Assembly: GCA_036257595.1 (NCBI GenBank)
Contig: DATAFF010000020.1
Location: forward strand, 1 to 23,910
Length of the DNA: 23,910 bases
Source: DATAFF01 sp036257595
Lineage (GTDB): Bacteria > Pseudomonadota > Alphaproteobacteria > Rhizobiales > Aestuariivirgaceae
Direction of reading: 5' to 3'
The position numbers were made by a program, and so were the translations under genes. Positions 1-6,871 of the stretch are shown here, one piece after another (within the stretch, counting starts at the first letter, position 1; every line of letters starts with the position of its first letter). A model generated the notes under the pieces. It was not told where the DNA came from, made no database searches, and was given only the letters and a program-made list of their open reading frames with translations.

Positions 1-261
1 CCCGTCGCCCTTCCAGAACAGCACCGAGCCGCACAGCCGGCAGAAGCCGCGCTGGGCATGATCGCTCGAGCGGTACCAGGAGAGCCCGTCATCGCGGGTC
101 AATGTCAGCTCGTCGTCGTTGCAGGCGGTGGCCGACATATAGGTTCCGGTCTGCTTGCGGCACTGCATGCAGTGGCAGGCGACCACCGGGCGGAGGTTTC
201 CCCGGACCTCGAAGCCAACCGCGCCGCACAGGCAGGAGCCGCTATAGGTGTCGACCGACAT
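1..261 (-). CDS. GFA (CENP-V/GFA) domain zinc protein, 3' end cut by window edge
   Basis: The 87 visible residues are the N-terminal part of a GFA-family protein (glutathione-dependent formaldehyde-activating enzyme-like, Pfam DUF636). The family binds zinc through clustered cysteines. Here they are C10 and C12 (CLCGAV), C29, C31 and C34 (CHCMQCRKQTG) and C74 and C77 (GFCRLCGSVLFW), in the family order and spacing. The ATG at 261-259 lies inside the end of the upstream homocysteine methyltransferase-like gene (20-nt overlap), so it is probably translated with it as the last visible gene of the MttB homologue 1 operon. A formaldehyde-handling role would fit a demethylation operon. However, many GFA proteins have no proven reaction, and the true formaldehyde activity of the founding enzyme has been questioned. 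Family assignment is firm; function is inference. Confidence 0.88.
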   Translation of the reverse strand, partial: MSVDTYSGSCLCGAVGFEVRGNLRPVVACHCMQCRKQTGTYMSATACNDDELTLTRDDGLSWYRSSDHAQRGFCRLCGSVLFWKGDG

Positions 262-1186
262 CGTCCTTGTCCCTGATCGTGGTGGAGAGCGCTGCAATGT
301 GTTCGGGCCCGATCCCGCAACAACCGCCAAAAAGGGTCGCGCCCATCCGCCGCCAGCGCCGGCAATGCTCGACGAAATCGGTGGGCGACAGCGCATCAAA
401 CACCCAATTGGGCATCTCGAAATGGCCGGCCTCGGGATAGGCGCCGATCGGCCCGGCCCAGTTGGATTTGATGAGCGACAGAGCCTCTGCCGTGTCGTCG
501 ATCGAGGTGTGCATCACCAGGCACGCCTGGGCGCCGGTCGCCATGAGCGTTGCCACGATGTCCTCGATCGGCCAGTCGGGGCGACCAAACCCGGCAAGCT
601 TGCGGTCGTCCCGCCGCTCCACCGCCACCCCGACCCACACCGGCAGCCCGGTCGCCACCGCCGCCTCGGTCGCCCAGAGGGAATAGTCGACGTCGCGCAT
701 CATCTCCATGAGGATCAGATCGCAGCCGGCCTCGGCCAATGACTCCGCCTTGGCATGCATCAGCGGCTCGGCCTGCTTGAGCGTCCATTCCTTGGTCTTC
801 ACCGTCCGGTCGCTCTGCGCCTTGACCGGCCGCATGGTCGAGAACGAGCCGGCAATCGCGATCGGTGTGCCGGGCTCCGCCTCCTCGACAGCTTCGCGGA
901 CCAGGCGGACGGCAGCGCGGTCGATCGCGCGGATGTCGCGGTCGCGCTTGACGGCGTTGAACAGGAGCGGGCTCGTGGCGAAAGTGTTGGCGGTGATCAC
1001 CTCGGCGCCGGCCTGCAGATAGTCGCGGTGAACGCCGCGCACGACGTCCGGATGGGTCACAGTCGCCTCCGCGCACCACACCTGATCATGCATCGGCACG
1101 CCGCGGCGCTGGATCTCCGTTCCGGTTCCGCCATCGAGAATGATGTCGTCGCCGGCCATGAGCTTCTGTTCCACGAAAGCGTACAT
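242..1186 (-). CDS. homocysteine S-methyltransferase family protein (first zinc Cys replaced by His)
   Basis: A 314-residue protein of the homocysteine S-methyltransferase (MmuM/BHMT) TIM-barrel family, which moves a methyl group to homocysteine using a Zn-bound thiolate. The barrel starts with ILDGGTGTEIQRRG (about residues 16-29), NTFATSP lies near 67-73, and the C-terminal zinc pair FGGCCGIGPEHI is present (GGCC 287-290). Where E. coli MmuM has the first zinc cysteine (GINC), this protein has VMH, with His226 in that place. The open frame extends upstream to 1366, but that part overlaps the preceding gene and looks non-coding. ATG 1186 is chosen; ATG 1156 (MAGDDIILDGG) is also possible, and neither has a strong Shine-Dalgarno. 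It lies 46 nt after the 4Fe-4S gene and overlaps the GFA gene. It may accept methyl groups from a betaine or a methyl-corrinoid; the real donor is unknown. Confidence 0.85.
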   Translation of the reverse strand: MYAFVEQKLMAGDDIILDGGTGTEIQRRGVPMHDQVWCAEATVTHPDVVRGVHRDYLQAGAEVITANTFATSPLLFNAVKRDRDIRAIDRAAVRLVREAVEEAEPGTPIAIAGSFSTMRPVKAQSDRTVKTKEWTLKQAEPLMHAKAESLAEAGCDLILMEMMRDVDYSLWATEAAVATGLPVWVGVAVERRDDRKLAGFGRPDWPIEDIVATLMATGAQACLVMHTSIDDTAEALSLIKSNWAGPIGAYPEAGHFEMPNWVFDALSPTDFVEHCRRWRRMGATLFGGCCGIGPEHIAALSTTIRDKDDVGRHL

Positions 1187-1232
1187 TTGATTGCTGGAGA
1201 TCCTTAAAAGTCTCGGTATTTCTGCGATTTTC

Positions 1233-1925
1233 TCAGATTTTCCTTGAGTGTTCGAGAGAAAAACCGCGCGCCCGGCGGAATGCCACCATGTGGAACCGCA
1301 TCTGGTCAGGGGCATAGCGGTATGCCGTGCCGACCGGGCAGGCCCGTCTGGCAAGGCAGCCGCCATCCATGCATTCGCCCCCTGCCGGTGCCATCAGATG
1401 CTCGGCGCAGGCGGCAACGTCATAGCCATCGGGCGCGAAGGCCCCGACCGGGCAGGCGGTCAGGCAGGGCTTGCCGATGCAGCTGTCGCAAGGGCTGGGG
1501 GCGGCCGCGATGGCCGGCAGGCCGGGGTCCTGATCGAACAGCAGAGCGGCGCGGAAGGCATGCCACAGCCCATAGACCGGGTGAATATTGAGGCCGAGCG
1601 GCGATAGATGGCCGCATTGGGCGCGCCGTCCCCAGGTCAGGAACGGGAGCGGCGGCTTGTCGAAAGGATAGAGTGCCGATGCCTGGCAGCGCTCCGCCAG
1701 CCGGTCGACGACGGCACGGGTCCAATCATCGAGGCTGTCCTTGAGCGGATCCCGCTCCCCGGCAAAGCGACCGAACATGCCTGGGCCGGCATTGCCGATC
1801 AGCAGCACTGCCTGAGGGCTTCCGCCAGGACTCTGCGGCACGCCGTCGCCGTTCTCGGGCTTGAACCAACCCAGCGCCGCGAAGCCGGCTTCGCCGACAC
1901 GTTCGAGAATCGGATGTCCGGTCAC
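1233..1925 (-). CDS. 4Fe-4S dicluster ferredoxin-like protein
   Basis: A 230-residue cytoplasmic protein with two C-terminal [4Fe-4S] cluster motifs: C146, C149, C154, C158 (CDSCIGKPCLTACP) and C173, C185, C190, C196 (CMDGGCLARRACP). The arrangement resembles the ferredoxin part of QueG/epoxyqueuosine reductase-type proteins, but I see no HEAT-repeat tail. The N-terminal 140 residues (AVLLIGNAGPGMFGRF, ALYPFDKPPLPFLTWGRR) are not recognised further. The start is GTG at 1925-1923, overlapping the TGA of MttB homologue 1 in a GTGA quartet, so translation is coupled. By position it could pass low-potential electrons to a corrinoid protein, as the C-terminal clusters of RamA do for methylamine methyltransferases. 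That role is inference. It could equally be an uncharacterised reductase. Confidence 0.8.
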   Translation of the reverse strand: MTGHPILERVGEAGFAALGWFKPENGDGVPQSPGGSPQAVLLIGNAGPGMFGRFAGERDPLKDSLDDWTRAVVDRLAERCQASALYPFDKPPLPFLTWGRRAQCGHLSPLGLNIHPVYGLWHAFRAALLFDQDPGLPAIAAAPSPCDSCIGKPCLTACPVGAFAPDGYDVAACAEHLMAPAGGECMDGGCLARRACPVGTAYRYAPDQMRFHMVAFRRARGFSLEHSRKI

Positions 1926-3505
1926 GTCCTGGTCCAGCGCGGATCGCCGGGTTCCATGACCTCGCGCGGCAGCTTGATATCGTGCTTCGCCCGAATCCCT
2001 TCATCGACGGCGCGCGGAATGTAATCGGGATAATGCGTCGACAGGATCTCGCGCTTGCGGGCGGCGGCGCGCTCGACGATGTCGGGCTTGCCGGCCTCGT
2101 TCCATTCCTTGGGCGACATCCGGTTGCCGACGCCGGGATAGATATATTCCTTCTGCATCAGGGTAAGCGTCTGGCCATGGCCGAGATAATGGCCGGGGCC
2201 ATTGAGGCACACATCGCGGATCACCTCGACCGACAGCGTGTCGTCATTGACCTCGATGCCGCGCACATTGCGGTTGATCGAGCCCAGCATGTCATTGTCG
2301 ATGATCAGGCTTTCCAGGCAGAAGCCGAGCAGCGAGGCATGCATGCCGGCCGCCTCATAGAGCATGTTGAGCCCGGTTGCCGCCGCCAGCGCCGCGGTCA
2401 CGCCCTTTTCGCCGCCGGCCTGCATGTCGGGCAGCTTGCTGTCGCTCATGCCGGCGGCCGAGCCGACCGTCAGGTCGTAGAAATGCCCCATCTGGGCGCA
2501 GGCCGAGGTGATGAGCGCCTGCTCGCCCGAGCCGCCCGACATGGCACCGGTGCGCAGGTCGGAGACGAAGGGCCAGGGGCCCCAGATCGCCAGCGCTCCC
2601 GGCACCACCGAATTGATGTAGACGAGACCCGCCAGGCATTCGGCCACTGCCTGGACCACCGTTCCGGCGAGCGCCGCCGGCGAGGTGGCGCCGGCCTGGG
2701 CGGCCGACAGCAGCAGCACCGGCATGCCGCCGCGCGCCGCCACTTCGAGGCAGCGGCAGGCATCCTCGGCCCATTTCATCGGCGGCACGACGAAGCAGTT
2801 GGATTGCGACACGAAGGGCCGCGCCCGCCACGCCTCCTCGCTGCCCGCCACCGCGTGGAGGATCTCGAGGCATTCGCTGACATGATCGGCCGCGACCATG
2901 CTGGTGCCGACATGCTTCCCCGTTGCGGCGATGCAGGCATAGAGCGTGTTGATGTCGAGATCGTGCCCGGAGACCATGTCGCGCGGCACCACCGGGCGCT
3001 GGTAGAAGTGGATATGCTCGCAGCAATCGACGATGCGCCCGGCATCATAGAGGTCGATCAGCAGCGACTCGCGATAGGAGCGGGTGGCCGGCTCGACAAT
3101 ATGGACGGCGGCACCGGCAGTGCCGAAATGGACCTTGTTGCCCCATGGCTCGAGATCGTGCTTCGGGTCTCGCCCGCACAGCGGAAACCGCCTGGCGGCG
3201 CCTGCGATCGTGTCCTCGACGAGCCCGCGGGGGATGCGCAGCCGGCCATCCTCGCCAACCACGCAGCCACGTGCCGTCATGGCCTCGATGCAGGAGGGGA
3301 TGGCATTGGCGAAGCCGACCGTTTCGAGGAGCTCGAGCGCCGCCGCGTGGATCTTCTCCATGTCGCGGCGCGACAGCGGTTGGTACCGGCCGCCTTCCAT
3401 GCCGGGTCGGACTGCTGCTTCCTCGGTGGGGATCGCCCGCGCCCGGAGTGCCCGGCGCGCCTCGCGGCCGCCGCGCCGGCGCGATAGATCCTCGACAGTC
3501 GACAT
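1922..3505 (-). CDS. MttB superfamily (non-pyrrolysine) methylamine/betaine:corrinoid methyltransferase, homologue 1
   Basis: A 527-residue member of the trimethylamine methyltransferase family (MttB, Pfam MTTB). Members transfer a methyl group from a methylated amine to a corrinoid protein. The frame contains no in-frame TAG, so it is not the pyrrolysine enzyme; non-Pyl relatives such as MtgB use glycine betaine and others proline betaine or carnitine. Residues 9-24 are Arg-rich (RRRGGREARRALRAR), then the barrel domain begins near residue 40 (YQPLSRRDMEKIHAAALELL). The family's late motif is GPGHYLGHG from residue 436, followed by QKEYIYPGVGNR. ATG 3505 is chosen for its GAGGTGAG Shine-Dalgarno; the frame is open to 3604. 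It is the most divergent of the four copies here. It heads an operon with the 4Fe-4S, homocysteine methyltransferase-like and GFA genes and is divergent from a LysR gene. Substrate cannot be read from sequence. Confidence 0.92.
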   Translation of the reverse strand: MSTVEDLSRRRGGREARRALRARAIPTEEAAVRPGMEGGRYQPLSRRDMEKIHAAALELLETVGFANAIPSCIEAMTARGCVVGEDGRLRIPRGLVEDTIAGAARRFPLCGRDPKHDLEPWGNKVHFGTAGAAVHIVEPATRSYRESLLIDLYDAGRIVDCCEHIHFYQRPVVPRDMVSGHDLDINTLYACIAATGKHVGTSMVAADHVSECLEILHAVAGSEEAWRARPFVSQSNCFVVPPMKWAEDACRCLEVAARGGMPVLLLSAAQAGATSPAALAGTVVQAVAECLAGLVYINSVVPGALAIWGPWPFVSDLRTGAMSGGSGEQALITSACAQMGHFYDLTVGSAAGMSDSKLPDMQAGGEKGVTAALAAATGLNMLYEAAGMHASLLGFCLESLIIDNDMLGSINRNVRGIEVNDDTLSVEVIRDVCLNGPGHYLGHGQTLTLMQKEYIYPGVGNRMSPKEWNEAGKPDIVERAAARKREILSTHYPDYIPRAVDEGIRAKHDIKLPREVMEPGDPRWTRT

Positions 3506-3572
3506 GATCTCACCTCTACTGGTCCGGGTTAGATTTCTCACGTCTGGACTTCGGCCGGGAAGTCCCTGCCTG

Positions 3573-3588
3573 TTCAATAATTGTTGAA
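3573..3588. promoter_or_regulatory. near-perfect 16-bp palindrome, candidate LysR operator
   Basis: TTCAATAATTGTTGAA reads the same on both strands except for one mismatched pair. It is an AT-rich island in GC-rich DNA, in the 175-bp gap between the divergent MttB homologue 1 and LysR genes. It starts 68 bp upstream of the MttB homologue 1 ATG. LysR regulators typically bind interrupted AT-rich dyads (T-N11-A type) in such divergent gaps. Binding is inferred. Confidence 0.45.
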
Positions 3589-3618
3589 ATAATCTCACCA
3601 CCATAGGCTCTGGTCACT

Positions 3619-3650
3619 GCTAACCGGCGGCTAACCGCCTGTGTTATAGG
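3619..3650 (+). promoter_or_regulatory. candidate LysR-gene promoter with tandem GCTAACCG boxes
   Basis: Two identical 8-bp boxes, GCTAACCG at 3619-3626 and 3630-3637, are spaced exactly 11 bp (one helical turn). They lie where a -35 element would be for the extended -10-like TGTTATAGG at 3642-3650. No good -35 consensus is visible, which suits an activator- or repressor-controlled promoter. Predicted start of transcription is near 3657, with a leader of about 24 nt. Confidence 0.35.
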
Positions 3651-3666
3651 GCAGCTGGAGATCTCC

Positions 3667-3673
3667 GGAGGTG
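3667..3673 (+). promoter_or_regulatory. strong ribosome binding site selecting a TTG start
   Basis: GGAGGTG at 3667-3673 lies 7 nt before TTG 3681. It is the main reason to start the LysR protein at a TTG. The conserved LysR N-terminus (LLPPLRALTAFEAAAR) begins four residues later, and no better in-frame start exists. Confidence 0.7.
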
Positions 3674-3680
3674 AAGAGAA

Positions 3681-4595
3681 TTGGCCAGACGACTGCTGCC
3701 GCCGCTGCGCGCCCTGACCGCTTTCGAGGCGGCGGCGCGGCTCGGCAGCTTCCGCATGGCGGCGGACGAGCTCGGCATCACCCGCTCGGCGGTGAGCCAC
3801 CAGATCCGGATCTTGGAGGAGACGCTTGGCCTCGAGCTGTTCCACCGCGATGCCCGGCGCGCGCTCCTGTCCAAGGCCGGCCATCTCTATTACCCGCCGG
3901 TTCGCGATGCCTTCGACCAGATCGAGAGCCAGACCCGGCTGCTCCGGCCCGGCAAGGGCGACAATGCCCTGACCGTCCAGGTCTATGTCACGGTGGCGCT
4001 CAAATGGCTGATCCCGCGGCTCCATGATTTCGAGCGGCGGTTTCCCGACATGAAGGTCAAGCTGTCGACCGCCTATTTCGACTGGGATCTCGATGAGGCC
4101 CATGTCGATTGCGGCCTGATCCTGGCCCGCAACCGCGCGCCGGCGCATCATTATCGCACGCTCTTCTCCTCGCTCCTCACCCCGATCTGCTCGCCGGAGC
4201 TCCTCGAGGGCAGGGATGCGTTGACCGTGCCGGAGGATCTCCGGCGCCACAAGTTGCTCTATGTCTACACTGCCGAGGAGGACTGGCGGATCTGGCTCGA
4301 GGCAGCCGGCGTCAAGGGTATCGAGCTCTCCGACCGGCTGGCCTTCGACAGCTACATCCTGGCCCAGGAGGCGGCGATCGAAGGGCGCGGCGTGGCGATG
4401 ACCATCGGGCCCTTTGCCCGCGAGGAGATCGCCCTTGGACGGCTGGTCCAGCCCTTCGATCTGAAGGTGCCCCACCGCCATTCCTGGGTGTTTGCCTGCG
4501 ACGCGGCAAACCGTCTCATGCCTAAGATCCGCCGCTTCGAGGCCTGGCTCGCCGACCAGGTCGCCGAGGACCCGGGGCTTCGCGATTATCGCTGA
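3681..4595 (+). CDS. LysR-family transcriptional regulator (GcvA-like)
   Basis: A 304-residue LysR-type regulator. The N-terminal winged helix-turn-helix is clear at about residues 11-56 (ALTAFEAAARLGSFRMAADE, then GITRSAVSHQIRILE and LGLELFHR). The rest is the periplasmic-binding-like effector domain, and the length is standard for the family. Overall pattern is closest to GcvA-type regulators. The TTG start is set by the GGAGGTG ribosome site. It is divergent from MttB homologue 1 and only 10 nt upstream of MttB homologue 2, so it is probably co-transcribed with the latter and may control both transcripts. The effector is likely a methylated amine or a breakdown product such as glycine or sarcosine (inference). 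The gap upstream holds a 16-bp palindrome and tandem GCTAACCG boxes as candidate binding sites. Confidence 0.93.
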   Translation: MARRLLPPLRALTAFEAAARLGSFRMAADELGITRSAVSHQIRILEETLGLELFHRDARRALLSKAGHLYYPPVRDAFDQIESQTRLLRPGKGDNALTVQVYVTVALKWLIPRLHDFERRFPDMKVKLSTAYFDWDLDEAHVDCGLILARNRAPAHHYRTLFSSLLTPICSPELLEGRDALTVPEDLRRHKLLYVYTAEEDWRIWLEAAGVKGIELSDRLAFDSYILAQEAAIEGRGVAMTIGPFAREEIALGRLVQPFDLKVPHRHSWVFACDAANRLMPKIRRFEAWLADQVAEDPGLRDYR

Positions 4596-4605
4596 AAGGA
4601 GCGAC

Positions 4606-6171
4606 ATGGCCGATCCGACGACAACCGATCAACGGCATGGACGCGCCGACCGCCGTCGCGGCGGCCGCTCTGGCCAGTCCGCCGCGGCGCTCAGGCTGGC
4701 CCAGAGTCCCAAGCGGCGCTCGAAGCTGCCCTTCCCGCCTGTCGATTTGCTGTCGGTCGACCAGATCGAGAGCATCCACGAGACCTCGCTCGAGGTGCTG
4801 CGCGAGGTCGGCATGGAGGTGATGCTGCCGGAGGCTCGCGACCGCCTGAAGGCGGCTGGTGCCGAGGTGCGCGACAGCCGGGTGACCTTTCCCCGCGAGC
4901 TGGTCGAGAGCGCGCTTCGGACGGCGCCGTCGCGCTTCGTGCTCCACGCCCGCAATCCGGCGAACGACTTGGGCGTCGGCGGTGCCTCGATCAATTTCGG
5001 CACGGTGGCGAGCGCCCCCAATTGCTCCGATCTCGAAGGCGGGCGGCGCACCGGCACCTTCGCCGATTTCGAGAATTTCCTCAAGCTGGCGCAGATCTTC
5101 AACTGCATCGACTTCGTCTCCGGCTATCCGGTCGAGCCCATCGACCTTCACCCCTCGATCCGCCACCTCGATGCGCTGCAGGCCATGGCGGTCATGACCG
5201 ACAAGCCGTTTCATGCCTATTCGCTTGGGCGGGAGCGCATCACCGACGGCATCGAGATCGCCCGCATCACCCGGGGCATCTCAGCCGATCAGCTCGAGCG
5301 CGAGCCCTCGCTCTTCTCCATCATCAACACCAACTCGCCGTTGAAGCTCGACGTGCCGATGCTCCAGGGCATTATCGAGATGTCGGCGAAGAACCAGATC
5401 ATCTGCGTCACGCCGTTCACCCTCGCCGGTGCCATGGCGCCGGTCACCCTCGCCGGCGCGCTGGTCGAGCAGAATGCCGAGGCGCTGGCCGGGCTGGTGA
5501 TGACGCAGGTGGTGCGCAAGGGCGCGCCCTTCATCTATGGCGGCTTCACCTCCAATGTCGACATGAAGTCGGGAGCCCCCGCCTTCGGGACGCCGGAATA
5601 TATGAAGGCGGCGATCATCGGCGGCCAGCTGGCCCGCCGCTACGGCCTTCCCTATCGCACGTCGAACACCTGTGCCGCGAATGCGGTCGATGCCCAGTCG
5701 GCCTATGAATCGGTGTTCTCGCTGTGGGGCGCCGTGATGGGCGGCGGCAACATCGTCCTGCATGGCGCCGGCTGGATGGAGGGCGGGCTCGTCGCCTCCT
5801 TCGAGAAGTTCGTGCTCGACTGCGACCTCATCCAGATGGTCGAGGCGTTCCTGGCGCCGCTTGCGGTCGACAGCGAGGCGCTCGGGCTCGACGCCATTCG
5901 CGAGGTCGGTCCCGGCGGGCACTTTTTCGGCGCTGCCCATACGCTGGCGCGCTATGAGCACGCCTTTTATGCGCCGCTCATCTCCGACTGGCGGAACTTC
6001 CAGCAATGGGTGGCGGCCGGCAGGCCCGAGGCGCACCAGAAGGCGAACCAGCTCTATCGCCAGGCGCTCGCCCAATATGAAGCGCCGCCGATCGACAAGG
6101 TGGTCGCCGAGGAACTCGCAGCCTTCGTCAGGAAGCGCAAGGAGGAGGGCGGCGTGCCGACGGACTTTTAG
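4606..6171 (+). CDS. MttB superfamily (non-pyrrolysine) methyltransferase, homologue 2
   Basis: A 521-residue MttB-superfamily protein predicted to demethylate a methylated amine onto a corrinoid protein. ATG 4606 follows the Shine-Dalgarno AAAGGAG and comes 10 nt after the LysR stop. The N-terminus is basic (HGRADRRRGGRSGQ, then SPKRRSKLP), and the catalytic domain starts near residue 45 (VDLLSVDQIESIHETSLEVL). The late family motif GPGGHFFGAAHT begins at residue 435. There is no internal TAG; the terminal TAG at 6169-6171 matches the C-terminus of homologue 3 (both end TDF), so it is a real stop. The C-terminal half is very close to homologue 3 (for example KSGAPAFGTPEYM and LPYRTSNTCAANAVDAQ), while the N-terminal half is much less alike. 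That suggests a duplicate with changed substrate recognition. The stop overlaps the stop of the convergent GST gene by 2 nt. Confidence 0.92.
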   Translation: MADPTTTDQRHGRADRRRGGRSGQSAAALRLAQSPKRRSKLPFPPVDLLSVDQIESIHETSLEVLREVGMEVMLPEARDRLKAAGAEVRDSRVTFPRELVESALRTAPSRFVLHARNPANDLGVGGASINFGTVASAPNCSDLEGGRRTGTFADFENFLKLAQIFNCIDFVSGYPVEPIDLHPSIRHLDALQAMAVMTDKPFHAYSLGRERITDGIEIARITRGISADQLEREPSLFSIINTNSPLKLDVPMLQGIIEMSAKNQIICVTPFTLAGAMAPVTLAGALVEQNAEALAGLVMTQVVRKGAPFIYGGFTSNVDMKSGAPAFGTPEYMKAAIIGGQLARRYGLPYRTSNTCAANAVDAQSAYESVFSLWGAVMGGGNIVLHGAGWMEGGLVASFEKFVLDCDLIQMVEAFLAPLAVDSEALGLDAIREVGPGGHFFGAAHTLARYEHAFYAPLISDWRNFQQWVAAGRPEAHQKANQLYRQALAQYEAPPIDKVVAEELAAFVRKRKEEGGVPTDF

Positions 6172-6788
6172 CTAGGCTGCCGCAAGGCTGCATCGCGCTC
6201 ATTGGCACGCTTGAGCGCCGGGCGCTCCTCGAGTTGCGCCACATACGCCTTGAAGCGCGGCCGTGGCTCGAGCATGCCGAACATCATGCCCCAGCGCAGG
6301 CCCGAGCCGATCACCACATCGGCGGCGGTGAACCGCGCGCCCATCAGATAGGGGCCGGGCTTCAGGCCGCTCTCGATGACGTCCAGCACCTGCGGCAGCG
6401 GCCGCCAGCCGACCGCCCGTGCGGGCGCTTCGCTGGCGCGCGGGTAGTTCTTGTCGGTCATCGCCGGCTCGAACACGCTCGGGCCGAAGAACAGCCATTT
6501 GAGATAGACGCCGCGCTCCGGCTGGCCGACCGGAATGTTGAGACCGGCCTTGGGAAACTCGTCGGCGAGATAGGTGCAGATCGCCGCGACCTCGGTCACC
6601 ATCACGCCCTTGTGCCTGAGGGCAGGGACCTTGCCCATCGGATTGAGGGCCGCATAGTCCGCCGTCAGCTGATCGCCCTTCGCGAGGTCGATGAGCTCGA
6701 GATCATAGGGTTGGCCAAGCTCCTCCATCATCCAGAGCGTGATGGAGGAACGCGACGGGCTGGCATGGAACAATGTGAGGTCGGTCAT
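6168..6788 (-). CDS. glutathione S-transferase family protein
   Basis: A 206-residue cytosolic GST. The thioredoxin-like N-terminal domain (about 1-80) has the SPSRSS segment near residue 10, where the catalytic Ser/Cys of bacterial GSTs lies. It also has NPMGKVPAL with the cis-proline and TEVAAICTYLAD, a glutathione-contacting E/S-type motif. The helical C-terminal domain contains FTAADVVIGSGLRW, the usual N-capping/hydrophobic staple region. The start ATG 6788-6786 gives the normal N-terminus (MTDLTLFHASPSRSS). It is convergent with MttB homologue 2, with overlapping stops, and divergent from MttB homologue 3 across 83 bp. It may detoxify reactive products or carry glutathione adducts linked to the GFA protein, but bacterial GSTs of this type often have no known substrate. 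Confidence 0.92.
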   Translation of the reverse strand: MTDLTLFHASPSRSSITLWMMEELGQPYDLELIDLAKGDQLTADYAALNPMGKVPALRHKGVMVTEVAAICTYLADEFPKAGLNIPVGQPERGVYLKWLFFGPSVFEPAMTDKNYPRASEAPARAVGWRPLPQVLDVIESGLKPGPYLMGARFTAADVVIGSGLRWGMMFGMLEPRPRFKAYVAQLEERPALKRANERDAALRQPS

Positions 6789-6861
6789 GCGGCGAGAAGC
6801 TGCCCCCAGCTTGTGACACGATTGTGGCCGGGTTTATGTTGGCCGCCGATCAACGATTATC

Positions 6862-6865
6862 GGAG
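6862..6865 (+). promoter_or_regulatory. ribosome binding site choosing among three consecutive ATGs
   Basis: GGAG at 6862-6865 abuts three successive ATG codons (6866, 6869, 6872). Only ATG 6872 has a standard spacing (6 nt), so it is preferred. The frame is open further up to 6824, but that extension reads as non-coding and has no ribosome site. Confidence 0.5.
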
Positions 6866-6871
6866 ATGATG

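Noticed and set aside
1982..3487. Long open frame on the plus strand opposite MttB homologue 1 (about 500 codons)
   Set aside because: Antisense shadow of a GC-rich gene: no recognisable motifs, Arg/Ala/Gly/His-rich composition, no ribosome site. Similar antisense frames opposite the other long genes were dropped for the same reason.
6789..6871. Promoter TTGTGA-N17-TTATGT for MttB homologue 3
   Set aside because: The -10 part matches the consensus poorly and the gap is only 83 bp shared by two genes. Not strong enough to list.
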